Positions 18,883-29,210 of a stretch of 64,000 nt of DNA are shown in pieces. Below the pieces are notes generated by a model. The model was given only the letters and a program-made list of their open reading frames with translations, was not told the DNA's origin and ran no database searches. Each line of letters starts with the position of its first letter. The first letter of the stretch is position 1. The DNA is from Agapetus fuscipes (lineage: Eukaryota; Arthropoda; Insecta; Trichoptera; Glossosomatidae), in contig OX637343.1 in NCBI GenBank assembly GCA_951799405.1, positions 5,270,001 through 5,334,000 on the forward strand, given 5' to 3'. The translations under genes were made by a program, and so were the position numbers.

Positions 18883-20331
18883 CTACTGAGGGGATTTTGC
18901 CTCAGCAATCTTTCCACAATAAAAATCGGATTTCTTCTGGAGAATAGCAGACCTGTACACACCTTGAGCGTCAATCCATGATTGCCTAGTGCTACCTGGC
19001 TTACCGTTTTTAAAATTTCGCTCTAGTTTTCGCATATTGCGTTTCAGCGTACGGCATTCATTGTCAAACCAGATAGCACTGTTTCGCTCTTTGACTACTT
19101 TACATTTGATTGGAGCATGCAGCCCAATCAAATCGCCCAAGGATTTATTATACAAGTCTACTAACTCGTCCGGTTGCATTGAGACATAGGTTTCCGGACA
19201 GCAGACTGGTGAAACAGAAAGATCTTTTTTAAAGATCTCGAGATCGAACCCGTTCCAGCACCTAGAGGTTATGCTCTTATAAACAGGAACAGGCCGTCCC
19301 ACATTAAGGCTAGATGTCACCAATCTGTGGTCCGACAAACCTATATCTACTACCTTCGTCTCTGAAGGTGCGTCCTCCTCTCTGGCTATAACTTCATCCA
19401 GTAGGCCACCCGCATCATGAGTTGGTGCGCCAACCCACTGTCTGCAGCCATAGTCCGCTAACAAGGCGGTGAGAGCCACACTGTTAGTGTCGTCTCCACT
19501 CTCAAGACTGACGTTGACATCCCCGACCACCAGAAACATCTCGTTGCGCGTCACAAGAGTCTCAAATAGTTCCCGGAACTCCCTAAAAAATTCAGCCGTT
19601 ACAGGCTTGGAGCCCGGACGATAAACTACAGCAACAGTGAGAGCCGCACTCGAAGACACTCGACACACAAGGCACTCAAAAGACGTCGTGGGGAAAATTT
19701 TGATCTTCTCCACACGAAATCCCGAACGTACCAGCAAGGCCACACCGCCGTGATTGGACCAAGAGATGCTCTCTGTTCCTTTACCACGGCGCGGCCTTGC
19801 CCGTGCTTCCTCAAGCGTCGTGTATCCTAAAGCGCGCAATGCTCTCAGTGATGCAGAGTCGTGACTCTCATGCCATGTCTCTGTTAGGGCGAGGATGTCA
19901 AGATCATGGCTCTTACAAAAGTCGTCAATTTCAACAATCTTATTTGCAATAGAGCGCGCATTCCAGCAACCCAGTTTCACTGTCTTCTCCAATGCTTCCC
20001 GATGTCTTCCTCCGCTGCCAGTCGGCAGGGAGTTCGAGGGTGGAGGTCTCACCGAAGGCTGGTCACTGGTAGCACGCTCCTCATCATTGCACAACTGCGT
20101 TGGCAAAAGAAGCGGCGCTGGCCGTGCTGAGTAGCACAACCTTTGTCCACCTCTCTTCCCCGGTCTTCTTCTGCGTCGTCGGAGTATTAAACGTGGCCAT
20201 GATGATGTGTTGAATTTGGTAGAGTTCGGCTTTAATTCAGCAAAAATGTCAGTGAGTTGTTTCACTGAGTAGACGCGCACTGTATGTACCAACGTGTTTT
20301 GTAGCGACATGCACAGGTACCAGACACACAC
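18883..20331 (-). CDS. L2 LINE endonuclease part, ends at TAG
   Basis: 482 codons of apurinic-endonuclease-like (EEP) domain, which nicks target DNA to prime reverse transcription. Motifs: GCWNARSIANK (about 121-131, Asn), ALTETWH (about 148-154, catalytic Glu in ETW), GGVALLVRSGF, VVYRPGSK, GDVNVSLE (about 270-277, Asp and Asn), and LSDHRLV (about 332-338, catalytic His). The N-terminal 110 residues are basic and low in complexity; the true start is unclear. The frame stops at TAG (18883-18885) after EAKSPQ and continues directly in frame as the reverse transcriptase. One nonsense change from CAG or AAG is the simplest cause. Confidence 0.88.
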   Translation of the reverse strand: MCVWYLCMSLQNTLVHTVRVYSVKQLTDIFAELKPNSTKFNTSSWPRLILRRRRRRPGKRGGQRLCYSARPAPLLLPTQLCNDEERATSDQPSVRPPPSNSLPTGSGGRHREALEKTVKLGCWNARSIANKIVEIDDFCKSHDLDILALTETWHESHDSASLRALRALGYTTLEEARARPRRGKGTESISWSNHGGVALLVRSGFRVEKIKIFPTTSFECLVCRVSSSAALTVAVVYRPGSKPVTAEFFREFRELFETLVTRNEMFLVVGDVNVSLESGDDTNSVALTALLADYGCRQWVGAPTHDAGGLLDEVIAREEDAPSETKVVDIGLSDHRLVTSSLNVGRPVPVYKSITSRCWNGFDLEIFKKDLSVSPVCCPETYVSMQPDELVDLYNKSLGDLIGLHAPIKCKVVKERNSAIWFDNECRTLKRNMRKLERNFKNGKPGSTRQSWIDAQGVYRSAILQKKSDFYCGKIAEAKSPQ

Positions 20332-20689
20332 TTACACACACACAAACGTTCGACGCATGCCGACACAGTTGTCAATCGGACGTAGGTACCTCTTGTAGAT
20401 GCAGCGGCAATATAAATATTCTCTCACAATAATATTCGCCGCCGCAAGTACCCACCTCTGCACAATGATATAATAGATAATTTTATCAAAATTTACGATT
20501 CACAAAAAACACATGAACACCAAAACAGTCCAGCTTCAATTTGATACAGATGTTGTGGCATATATTGGCCGACACTTTAAACTATATAAACTATGAAACA
20601 CGCAAGAACCACCAGTCAAAATCTTTTTTTATTTACAGAGAGCTTCTACCGTCAGCTTGTCAGCGTCGGTAGGTAGTCTCTCTCCTGTA

Positions 20690-20762
20690 AGGCTGGTATA
20701 TGAATTTTTCAGCTAGCGAAGAGCATGTATGAAAATATAAATGGTATATTTTTTGTGCTCAT
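20690..20762 (-). mobile_element. SINE-A scrap
   Basis: Short body piece (tgtaaggctggtatatgaat, tagcgaagagcatgtatga, atttttgtgctc). Both head and tail are missing. Confidence 0.65.
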
Positions 20763-21039
20763 ATCAAACGCAACCAAAGATGGTAATCTAGGATTTATTA
20801 ATTAATTAAATAAGGATGCGTAAATGAAGTGATTGATTTTCTTATCATTTCTATGTATTTATTGTGTGTCACAAAAAATCCTAGATGGCTCTGTTTGATT
20901 CCACGTGACTCATATTTTTGTCCGTATGTCGGCATGTCGGTACTTTCAGGTCAGAGCTCATTAAAATATAAATAGGTTTTATATTTTAACATTTTCAACG
21001 CGTCTTCATCATGCAACGCAACACACACCTTCCTTCTAT

Positions 21040-21745
21040 ACACCTTCAAAATGTTGTCACTGAACCTCAAATGCATATCGGAAATATTCCTTCAAAATAT
21101 TTGCATAAAACGCTAAATGTATGGCTGAAATATTCCACAAGAATATCCTACAAAACACCTGAAATATTCATTAAAACATCTTACGATACGCCTCATTAAA
21201 ACATTCCACAATACGCCTGAAACATTCATTAAAAACAATTCACAATACGCCTGAAACATTCATTAAAAACATTCCACAATACGCCTGAAACATTCATTAA
21301 AAACATTCCACAGTACGCCTGAAACATTCATTAAAAACATTCCACAGTACGCCTGAAACATTCATTAAAAACATTCCACAGTACGCCTGAAACATTCATT
21401 AAAAACATTCCACAGTACGCCTGAAACATTCATTAAAAACATTCCACAGTACGCCTGAAATATTCATTAAAAACATTCCACAGTACGCCTGAAACATTAA
21501 TTAAAAACATCCCACAAAAACGCCTGAAATATTCATTAAAAACATCCCACACAATCGCCTGAAATATTCATTAAAAACATCCCACAAAACACCTGAAATA
21601 TTCCTTAAAAACATCCTACAAAATGCCTGAAATATTCCTTTAAAATGTTCTTTAAAAACGCCGACTGTGTATTAAAAATATTTGTTGAAAACATCCTACT
21701 AAATGCCAAATGCATATCTGAAATATTCCTTATATTTTGTATTTT
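21040..21745. repeat. 34-bp tandem array, about 20 units
   Basis: Units of the form attcattaaaaacattccac + agtacgcctgaaac. They are nearly identical between about 21200 and 21490 and increasingly diverged at both edges (tgccaaatgcatatctgaaa). The gradient is typical of unequal exchange that homogenises the centre. No coding frame crosses it. Confidence 0.95.
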
Positions 21746-22082
21746 TAGTGTTTTTCTTTAGGCGGGCGTACACGCTTCCTTAAACTAACCCTGTTGGGGC
21801 GGGAAATGAGCGAAGTGTAATGTAAACACGTTCCTCCCGCTGCTCCTGCTCATGCTACACGCGCTACCCAGTAATCCGTGTGACTAGTGAAATAATTATT
21901 GTTCTTTGCCGTTTTGCTGCTGTGTTATGCTATTCCACCCATTATTTCTCACAGTGGCAAGAGCAAGGGTAGGAGCAGCGGCAATGGCAGAATGTAATCG
22001 TAGTATGTACATAGTTATTAGAACATTCTCACATCAAATGCTTTGTATCGTATGCAACAAGACACTGATGTCATATTTTAGG
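21746..22082. other. Spacer, no feature assigned
   Basis: Contains a locally GC-rich patch at 21763-21870 (ttaggcgggcgtacacgctt, gttggggcgggaaatgagcg). No open frame with a recognised domain and no matching repeat was found. Confidence 0.4.
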
Positions 22083-22615
22083 GTTCTACGACAATATGTC
22101 CACGACAGAATGTCCAACGACTCTATATCCAAAGACAAAATGTCCACCGGACATAATTTCCAACGACAAAATGTCCACGCTACAAATGTCCACCGACAAA
22201 ATGCCCATCGACAAAATATCCACGCGAGAAAAGGTCCACCCGACAAAATGCCAACGCAACTAATCCAATCTAAGCTGCAAAGATATGTTACTTTGGAGAT
22301 TCACATTATATGCATTATCACAAGCAGAAACGTACAAGTTCGCGCTTGTACATGCCGTATGTGAGCCTACAGCATAAAAACCCAAATCTCAAATGGACAT
22401 ACATCCTGCAACTCTTGCCGTCCTTCCCTGAAACAGGGGTGACGTTGGCAAAGTGAACCACTTTTACAGCATTGGTGGTCAGCGGCATACCAACCTATAA
22501 GTCAAGGAACATACACGAAAAATTACAACAAATGTCAAAAATGTCCAACGACATAATGTTCACCGACAAAATGGGCATTACGTCGGTGGACATTTTGTCG
22601 TGACACGATATTTTA
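22083..22615. mobile_element. Foldback element P, split by Repeat C
   Basis: Both arms are built of about 15-bp units around cgacaaaatgtccac. The left arm (22083-22258) runs forward; the right arm (22515-22615) turns over at gggcattacgtcggtggaca to give the inverted end tgtcgtgacacgat. A whole Repeat C copy sits between them. Confidence 0.6.
22260..22508 (-). repeat. Repeat C, full length, nested
   Basis: Minus copy from aatctaagctgcaaagatat to cctataagtcaaggaac, with both family ends. It is inserted inside the 15-bp-unit foldback element. Confidence 0.9.
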
Positions 22616-22809
22616 GTCAGGCATATTGTTGTGTGTAGTATTTTGGTTTGTGTGTCGTCTGTATTTGTGTTATTGTTGGCTTGCGCACGCCTTGGACAGG
22701 GTTCGACTCCCTGCCGACACTAATAGCTCATTTTTTTCTATACGACACGATCATCATCGACATTCCATGTTGCTCTAAAAAAAATGTGTGTTAAAGTTTT
22801 GACTAAGCT

Positions 22810-23275
22810 CCAGAAAACGCAAAAGCAACTAATCAACACATATGGTGTGACTTCCTGTTTTTCCCGAATTGGTCGCATGTGGGGCATGGTAACTTTACTT
22901 TTACAGTTAAGAGTGCTGGCCTTACGCTAACCATTTCAATTGAAGTGGGGGTTTCCCAGCTCCCGACGGGGCTGGGCTCTTATTCACGATAGGGGATAGA
23001 GAAGACTCATCTGGATTTTCCCCGAAAAAGGAATAAAGGTATTGTGCCTCACAATACCATTTATTGCTTTTTTTGATAAAATCAAAATGAATCTACTCTA
23101 CCGGCATAGTGAATACCAGCCCTGGTACTCATTTCTTGTGAGGACGGGGTAAAAACCTTGCCGGTTTTGAAATAAACACCTAAATGAGAAATCATTTCTG
23201 ACACCCTCGGTAGGATTCAAACCCGAGCTCTCCGCATAGAATGCTAGCATTCTACCAACTGAGCTATCGACCGGA
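22810..23275 (-). mobile_element. SINE-B split by a small insertion
   Basis: The right part (23118-23275) carries the head (agctcagttggtagaatgct, gggtttgaatcc on the minus strand). The left part (22810-22984) carries the 3' half (tttcaattgaagtgggggtt). About 135 bp of unrelated DNA separates them. Confidence 0.85.
22985..23117. mobile_element. Short insert in SINE-B, MITE-like
   Basis: Near-terminal tattcacgat (left) and atagtgaata (right) are inverted. An internal hairpin (ggtattgtgcctcacaatacc) lies at 23038-23058. The ends are too short to classify. Confidence 0.4.
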
Positions 23276-23761
23276 AATTTTACAAGCTTGTTTGTCGCTA
23301 CAAAGCGCCAATTCTCAAGCAAGAGCCAGTTGCTGTAAGGCTGGATTCAATTAAGCTATTCAATCACAGACTAGTCAGCTAATTAAGAAATGAAATCATG
23401 TCTTTAGATTTCGGTCCATTATTTTTTTCTTAAAACTTACAATTTAAAGATTTAGTTTCTTATGTTTTTCCAACAGCTATCGTTCCATCTCTTTTCAACT
23501 TGCCTTTGGATACGTCTGCCCTCTCTTTCTTTGTTTGCTTATAGCCCAGAAGGGCCTGACTTGCAATTTTGCGTCTTCATTTATTTTTTCGAGATCACGT
23601 AAATGATTGGATCTAAAATTATGTCTTCTCATTGTTCCCAAACTTATCCCATTTTAAATTGAATTTACCTAAGAACACATTTTTAAAAAAAAAGTTCTTG
23701 TCTTAAAAAATACGAAATGTTTTTTCAGCGTTTTTGTGTTGATAATGCGTTCATCCGGTTC
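23276..23761. other. Spacer with SINE-A scrap
   Basis: At 23290-23345 there is a SINE-A piece (gctacaaagcgccaattctc, gttgctgtaaggctgg). The remaining about 400 bp show nothing I recognise. Confidence 0.45.
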
Positions 23762-24026
23762 CATGGTAAAACGGCACAGTGACAAAACAACACATGACAT
23801 AACATCACATGACAGAGCATTACAATTACAAAACAGGAAAGGAGCGATGTTTTGTCCTTGTGTTGTTTTTTCATTTTGATGTTTTGTCATGTGATGTATT
23901 GTCATGTGATGTTCTGTCATGTGATGTTCTGTCATGTGATGTTCTGTCATGTGATGTTCTGTCATGGGATGTTCTGTCATGTGATGTTATATGGTATGTT
24001 GTTCTGTGACTGTGCTGTTCTATCAT
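23762..24026. mobile_element. Foldback element P with 15-bp repeats
   Basis: The left end aacggcacagtgacaaaaca and right end gttgttctgtgactgtgctg are inverted. The right arm contains about seven direct copies of gatgttctgtcatgt (23880-23990). The left arm carries the complement (catcacatgacagagc). No coding capacity. Confidence 0.75.
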
Positions 24027-24029
24027 AGT

Positions 24030-24455
24030 GAGTCTATCATGGCTCATTCTGGAGATATGGTCTCTCATCTTACTATGTTCTCTATTTCACAGACTTTTAT
24101 GTGGTCTTTCAGCTGGACGTTAACCAATTATTGTCATCTCATAAGCTACGGTGTGAGTGAGTCTATCATGGCTCATTCTGGAGACATGGTCTCTCATCTT
24201 ACTGTGTCCTCTATTTCACAGACGTTTATGTGGTCTTCCAGCTGGACGGTGACCAATTTTCATCTCATAAGCTACGGTGTGAGTGAGTCTATCATGGCTC
24301 TTTCTGGAGACATGGTCTCTCATCTCACTGTGTCCTCTTTTTCACAGACTTGTATGTGGTCTTCCAAGTGGAGTTGACCAATTGTCATCTCATAAGCTAC
24401 GGTGTGAGTGAGTCTATCATGGCTCATTTTGGAAACATGGTCTCTCATGTTTTGC
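24030..24455. repeat. 126-bp tandem array, 3.4 units
   Basis: Unit starts at 24030, 24159, 24285 and 24410 give spacings of 129, 126 and 125 bp. Each unit holds gagtctatcatggctcattc, ttcacagac and ctcataagctacggtgtgag. The plus frame stays open through the first two spacings (multiples of three) and breaks at the third. No homology recognised. Confidence 0.9.
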
Positions 24456-24812
24456 GTACTCAATTTTTGTAGTCATAAATAATTTGATTCACAATTAATT
24501 GTATTTTTTAACCTCATTAATGCCTGCTTTTTGGATGCGTTTTTTGTTTTTATAAAATAATACATTTTTGCGGGTAATTTGCATTTTTGGACCCTAATGA
24601 TTACTTCGCGTGACGGATTGAACTGCACCCGCGTTTTCGACCTTTTTTTGAGTTTTTTTTCTCTCCCCAAAATTTGAATGGATCCATCACCTTTTTTTTA
24701 ACGTGCTGCAAACTTCGACCATTGATTTTTTTTGCATTTTTGTTTGACCAACTTACTTGCAAGTATTATATTCATTCCTTCATCCCATCTCTTGATGAGA
24801 CGCATCATTTGC
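24456..24812. other. Spacer, nothing recognised
   Basis: T-rich stretch without repeat or domain matches. A 65-codon minus frame at 24473-24670 is lysine-rich and low in complexity. Confidence 0.45.
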
Positions 24813-24813
24813 G

Positions 24814-24858
24814 GACCGGTCCGTAGTCTAGTGGTTAACACTTCGGACTAGTGATCGG
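24814..24858 (+). mobile_element. SINE-A head scrap
   Basis: ggaccggtccgtagtctagt to cttcggactagtgatcgga, i.e. the A-box side of the tRNA-like head. It is cut before the B box. Confidence 0.7.
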
Positions 24859-24887
24859 AAGTTAGTGAAATTATTTTTAAAAAAACG

Positions 24888-25202
24888 TAGCTGAATTACA
24901 CATATAGTGTAACTTCTTGCCGCGTTATCCCCGAAGGGGTCGCATGTGGCGAGCTGAACCTATTTTTTTTACAGGTAAGGGGGCCGGCCTACCACTTTGG
25001 TTGAAGTGGGGGTTTCCTAGCTCCCGAGAGGGCTGGTACTCATTTCTTGTGAAGACGAGGTAAAAACCTTGCCGGTATTTTATTTTGGGGTTTGAAATAA
25101 ACACCGAAACGGGAAATCATTTCTGACACCCTCGTTGGGATTCGAACCCGAGCTTACGGCATGGAATGCAAGCACTCTACCAACTGATCTATCGACCGGA
25201 CT
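24888..25202 (-). mobile_element. SINE-B, full length
   Basis: Good copy on the minus strand: head with gggttcgaatccc-type B box (ctcgttgggattcgaacccg on plus), body agctcccgagagggctgg, 3' block tcgcatgtggcgag and end tagctgaattacacatatag. Confidence 0.88.
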
Positions 25203-25253
25203 ACAAGTATGATATTCATTACTTCATCCCATCTCTTGATAAGACTGAATTGA

Positions 25254-25300
25254 TTGGCGTAAGGCCAGCCCCGTGCCTGTGAAAATAAATCGGTTTTACA
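25254..25300 (+). mobile_element. SINE-B scrap
   Basis: ttggcgtaaggccagccccg to aataaatcggttttaca, the middle of the SINE-B 3' half. Confidence 0.6.
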
Positions 25301-25398
25301 CTACAATATACCATTTCGGTCACAAGAAGTTGAACTGTCAAATTACTCGATTTTGACAGTTCTAGTAAAACATAAGGTATAAACTCATATAGATAATC

Positions 25399-25600
25399 CT
25401 TTTACTTAAAGGTTAGTATGAGGCTGACCATTGACCACCTATACTATTAAAAATGGTTCACTTTGCCAATGTCACCTCTGTTTCAGGGAAGGTCTGCAAA
25501 AGTTGCCGGACTTATGTTCATTTGAGTTTTGGATTTTATTTTGTAAGCAGCATATTTTGTATTCGCTAACAAACGGGTCTGTTTAAGGGCATGCATTATT
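25399..25600 (+). repeat. Repeat C, degenerate 3' end
   Basis: cttttacttaaaggttagta, gccaatgtcacctctgtttc, atgttcatttgagttttgga. It stops in ggcatgcattattataata and passes into a SINE-D tail. Confidence 0.8.
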
Positions 25601-25609
25601 ATAATATTT

Positions 25610-25876
25610 TTTTTTTTATAAAATAGATTTGTGAAGAGGAATTCAATTCACCAACCTATTCTGTCTGGCCAGAAACAGGTATTAATATCATCAATTAATA
25701 GTTGATATTGTTTATTTTAATGAATTATTAATTAATAATTACTCAATTACATCTCTTGAACCAGGGTCAAAGCTATGGTCAAATGACCCAAGCGGGGATC
25801 GAACCAACGTTATTCCATTCCAAACACGCTAGAACGATCGGCCCACTTGGTCCCCTCGGCCATAACACCGGCATTA
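25610..25876 (-). mobile_element. SINE-D, full length
   Basis: Best SINE-D copy. On the minus strand it begins tgccggtgttatggccgagg, where ggccgaggggaccaagtggg resembles the D-arm A box of Ser/Leu tRNAs. The B box is ggttcgatcccc. A body with ttaattaataattc follows, and the 3' end is ttcacaaatctattttataa. About 265 bp. Confidence 0.75.
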
Positions 25877-26338
25877 TGAATATTAAATGTTAACATATTA
25901 TCTATGCAACTTAGATTATAGATATGAATCAAATAGATTGAGACATTTTAACACTTAATTTAAATCCGTATAAAACATTTTTTTGTATTCAAAGAAATAT
26001 AGTATGTTCACATTTTTTCTTCATAATGATATTCATTTTTAAATGTCACAAAAGAACCAAATGATTTTTTGTGTTGAGCTAAATCAGGTCGTGTTTAAGT
26101 GTGTGATAGAGACTATTATCCCGTGTTGTTTATTCACGGATTGAGTCTATACCTGGGCGAAGTTTGGTTATTCGGGCGTACAGAATTAATAACTTAATTT
26201 TGAGATGGTCCTCAAACTTTACTTAATTTTTTTTTTTTTAATTGAAAATTAAAATTGAAACCCATTGAGCTTGTAACTTAGTTGATTGAACAGTTTATAA
26301 CATAAATTTGTTGAAAGGTATGAATCCACATCACATAT
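25877..26338. other. Spacer with Repeat C end
   Basis: At 25880-25920 a Repeat C 3' end (taaatgttaacatattatct, gcaacttagattatagat) survives. The rest is AT-rich with nothing recognised. Confidence 0.5.
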
Positions 26339-26448
26339 TAAGTTCACATGCGGCATGTATAAGCGCGAACATTATACGTGCCAGCTTATGGGAAAGCATT
26401 CAATGTGAATCTTAAATTTTATATCTTTGCAACTTAGATTATAGCAAT
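26339..26448 (+). repeat. Repeat C 3' half
   Basis: ttcacatgcggcatgtataa to tttgcaacttagattatag; the 5' half is lost. Confidence 0.8.
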
Positions 26449-26518
26449 AGATCCTGTTAAAAGATAAAAGATTTTTTTATCAATAGTGAATTCAAACGCA
26501 CCCGGAAATTTGTATGCG

Positions 26519-26660
26519 AATAAAGCAGCTAGGCTGTACATTTTGTGCAACTTCATGTCGCGATACCTCCGAAGTTCTCGCATGTGGACTGTGGTAATTA
26601 CAACCTATAATTTTTCACATGTTAGGAGACCAGCCTTGCACCAAACAACCAGCACGAGTG
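26519..26660 (-). mobile_element. SINE-B 3' half, degenerate
   Basis: An old copy: gcagctaggctgtacatttt, cttcatgtcgcgatacctcc, tcgcatgtggactgtgg and gagaccagccttgcacc align with the SINE-B 3' half in minus orientation. Confidence 0.55.
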
Positions 26661-26691
26661 CCTAAATCATTTTTTCAGGATGATTCCTTTA

Positions 26692-26870
26692 CTTACTTAG
26701 AAGTTGGTATAAGGCCCGAACTTAAAAAAATATTTCACTTTGTCCATGTCACCTCTGTTTTAGGGAAAGTCGGCAATAACGTTATATAGATCGTATCTGT
26801 AAAATAAATATTTACACACCCTTTTGCTTGTAAGCGTGCATTCAATGCGAATCTTAGGTAATCGAATCAA
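26692..26870 (+). repeat. Repeat C, degenerate
   Basis: cttagaagttggtataaggc, ttcactttgtccatgtcacc, tgtaagcgtgcattcaatgc. Several deletions. Confidence 0.65.
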
Positions 26871-26871
26871 A

Positions 26872-26995
26872 GCATTCTTCTTCATCTTTCTTCTTCGTTA
26901 ACCTTTCTCAGCCCACTCCTGGACGTAGGCCTCATCCAAACCCCTCCATTTTGGTCTATTCGCTGCTGTGTTCAGCCATCCTCTGCCTGCATTTC
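26872..26995 (-). pseudogene. LINE-4 3' end
   Basis: Minus strand encodes RPKWRGLDEAYVQEWAEKG and a stop, followed by a gaagaagaaagatgaagaa tail. The W-R-x-L-(D/E)-x-AYVQ ending is common in insect endonuclease-reverse transcriptase LINEs of RTE type. A sister copy is at 63380-63475. Confidence 0.7.
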
Positions 26996-27016
26996 CTTTG
27001 ATGTTAGAGCATTAAT

Positions 27017-27117
27017 AATTCATGTGAAGTTTAATTTATTTGTATGCACACATGCAGAATGTGTAGGCGCGAACCTACATGCTCCTGTCTGTGGGCAAGC
27101 ATGCTGCTTAGATTATA
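27017..27117 (+). repeat. Repeat C 3' half
   Basis: catgtgaagtttaatttatt, gcacacatgcagaatgtgta and tgcttagattatag. It belongs to the subtype with aggcgcgaacctacatg, also seen at 31020 and 35580. Confidence 0.75.
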
Positions 27118-27436
27118 GTAGTATTAGGAAATAATTATTTATTGTATTTTTTAAGTTTGGGAACATTCGATTGGTCAATCCGTTTGAATAAATATGTATA
27201 GATAAATAATATAATACAGTAACACAATGTTTGGGCATTCTTCCTAAACAGGTGTGCGAGAGGGACGCTGCTCTACACCACGCCATTAGAGGGACAGAGA
27301 GAGAGCATAGGGATAGAGAGAAAAAACGTACCAATAAAATTAAAACAGTACAAAACGGCTAAAGAAGGATCTGTACCATTATGACTTAATAATATTTTTT
27401 TACTTGAATATTTTACACTTTAATTTTCTTAGCCTA
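27118..27436. other. Spacer, nothing recognised
   Basis: AT-rich, with a gagagggacagagagagagc purine patch at 27285-27325. No coding or repeat match. Confidence 0.45.
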
Positions 27437-27765
27437 CGTGTTGATAGCTCAATTGGCAGAATGCTTGCGTTCTATGCCAGAGGGCTAAGGTTCGATCTCC
27501 ATCAGGGGTGTTAGAAATAATTTCCCGTTTCGGTGTTTATTTCAAAACAAAAATAAAATACCGGCAACCTTCACTCAGCCTTCACTAGAAATGAGAGACA
27601 GCTCCCTCGTAAGCTGGGAAACCCCCACTTCAAGTGAAGTGGTTGGCTTAGTGCCGCCCCCCTTACCTGTTAAAATAAATAGGTTCCACTCGCCACATGT
27701 GATAGCTTCAAGGAAAATCCGTAAGGAATTAACACTATATGTGTAGTTTAGTAGCGATTTTAAGC
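27437..27765 (+). mobile_element. SINE-B, full length
   Basis: Head gatagctcaattggcagaat, B box aaggttcgatctcc, body aagctgggaaacccccactt, end cactatatgtgtagtttag. Complete but somewhat diverged. Confidence 0.88.
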
Positions 27766-27837
27766 GTGCAATTTGTCAGAGTTCATTTTGTATGAGAATC
27801 GGAAGTCGGCTCACAAATTTTCATACAGAATTTAAAC

Positions 27838-28025
27838 CTCCCACGCCTGGAAGTCTCATCACCACGGTAATTCTTACCTACAGAATATCGGTAATATTTG
27901 TATAAAGACCTGTCCATCCAAGATGGCCGCAAGTGAACAGCTGATCAGTCTTCATACAAATATGACCGATATTCGGTAGGTAAGAATTACCGTGGTGATG
28001 GGACTTCCAGCCCAGGAATAATTTT
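27838..28025. mobile_element. MITE-K copy 1
   Basis: Imperfect palindrome: ccacggtaattcttacctac on the left pairs with gtaggtaagaattaccgtgg on the right, and tatttgtataaagacc with agtcttcatacaaatatg. A related, larger copy lies at 46216-46455. Confidence 0.7.
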
Positions 28026-28039
28026 ATCTCAATTAAGGC

Positions 28040-28297
28040 TTTCCTTGACTGATAGGTTGGTATGCGACTGACCACCCATACTGTAAAAAATGGTTCACTT
28101 TGCCAATGTCACCCCTGTTTCAGGGAAGGTCGGCAAGAGTTGCAGGGCTTATGTTCATTTGAGATTGGGTTTTTTATATTGTAGGTCCACATGCGGCATG
28201 TGTAAGCGCGAAATTATGCATGTCTGCTTGTGGGAATGCATTTAATATGAATCTCAAATGATACATATCTTTGCAGCTTAGATTTAGATTTAGATTA
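28040..28297 (+). repeat. Repeat C, full length
   Basis: Starts ttccttgactgataggttgg and ends tttgcagcttagatttagat. Both ends match the family. Confidence 0.9.
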
Positions 28298-28777
28298 GAA
28301 GGCTTCAACTTTAAGTTAGATAGTAAAAATTGCATTTCTTCCTTACTTACGACCACCCTGTAGCCGTTTCCAAGACCCAACCTGTGTTCGGGTCTCCTTT
28401 TGGTTTTGGAAGGTCGGAGTTTTTTGGGAAAAGAGAGTAAAAAGGATGTTCAGGACCTCGAGGAAGAGTTGGATGCATGGAATAGCTATCGGATACAAGC
28501 CAAGGTCTGGATCCCAAAAAATAAATTCAACCAAGGCGTTTTCCCAAAAAATGTAGCAAGATTTCAACGCTCGCTAGAGGTGCTGTATAGGTTTTGGTAC
28601 ATATTTTTGGAAAACGCTATTGAATACAATTAAAAGATTGGAGCAGAGCTTGCTGGGGGGGTCTCAACTAACCATGGCCTCTAAAACAGGGTTGCAATTT
28701 TTTTTAAAGAAATCCTGAGCGGGAGACTCCCTAGATTCTAGAGACTCTAGGGGTCTATGACACTTGTTGTAGTGCCG
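28298..28777. other. Spacer containing a hairpin block
   Basis: gttttttgggaaaagagag (28418) and gcgttttcccaaaaaatgta (28540) are inverted, and ccaaggtctggatccc sits between. It may be a MITE. The 77-codon plus frame here has no recognisable domain. Confidence 0.35.
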
Positions 28778-29016
28778 CAGAGGTGTACGAGCTTGGTCGT
28801 CGCTACAAAGCGCCAGTACTCAAGCAAGACCCAGTTGCTGTAAGGCTGGATGGACCTTATGATGACCGGTCTTTGGTAAAGGTTTATGAATTTTTCAACC
28901 CAGCGAAGAGCAAATTTGAAAATATAAATGGTATATTTTTTGTGCTCCGCCGGGATTCGAACCCACAACCTTCCCATTCAGAGTCCGTAGTGTTACCACT
29001 GAGCTACGGACCGGAA
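28778..29016 (-). mobile_element. SINE-A lacking its 3' tail
   Basis: Minus strand: head ccggtccgtagctcagtgg and B box gggttcgaatcccgg are intact, followed by the whole body. The aagagccctct tail is absent, ending at gtacgagcttggtcg. Confidence 0.88.
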
Positions 29017-29066
29017 ATTATTTTTTATTATAATATCTTTCCCAATTTTAAAATCAAAATAAAACA

Positions 29067-29147
29067 AAAAATATCGGTGTGAGGCTGAACACCAGTACTA
29101 GAACAATCGATGTACTTTTGCAATTTCCATCCCTGTTTCAGAACCCC
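29067..29147 (+). repeat. Repeat C 5' fragment
   Basis: atcggtgtgaggctgaacac, gcaatttccatccctgtttc; diverged and short. Confidence 0.5.
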
Positions 29148-29210
29148 AAGTATAAAACACGCCGAAAATTCTCCTTGATAGCGTGACCATAAGAAAATGT
29201 ATGATACCTA

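Larger units (their letters stand above)
17074..20640 (-). mobile_element. L2-clade LINE, nearly complete
   Basis: About 3.5 kb on the minus strand: 5' region (20332-20640), endonuclease part, reverse transcriptase part, then a very short 3' tail. GC content is clearly higher than in the flanks. No separate ORF1 is visible, as in several L2 elements. The 5' boundary is uncertain; SINE-A scrap begins at about 20690. The tail at 17081-17124 matches SINE-A. The single defect I can see in the coding part is one stop codon. Confidence 0.85.

Noticed and set aside
22670..22730. tRNA-like cagggttcgactccctg
   Set aside because: A good T-arm-like word but no D arm or acceptor pairing found around it.
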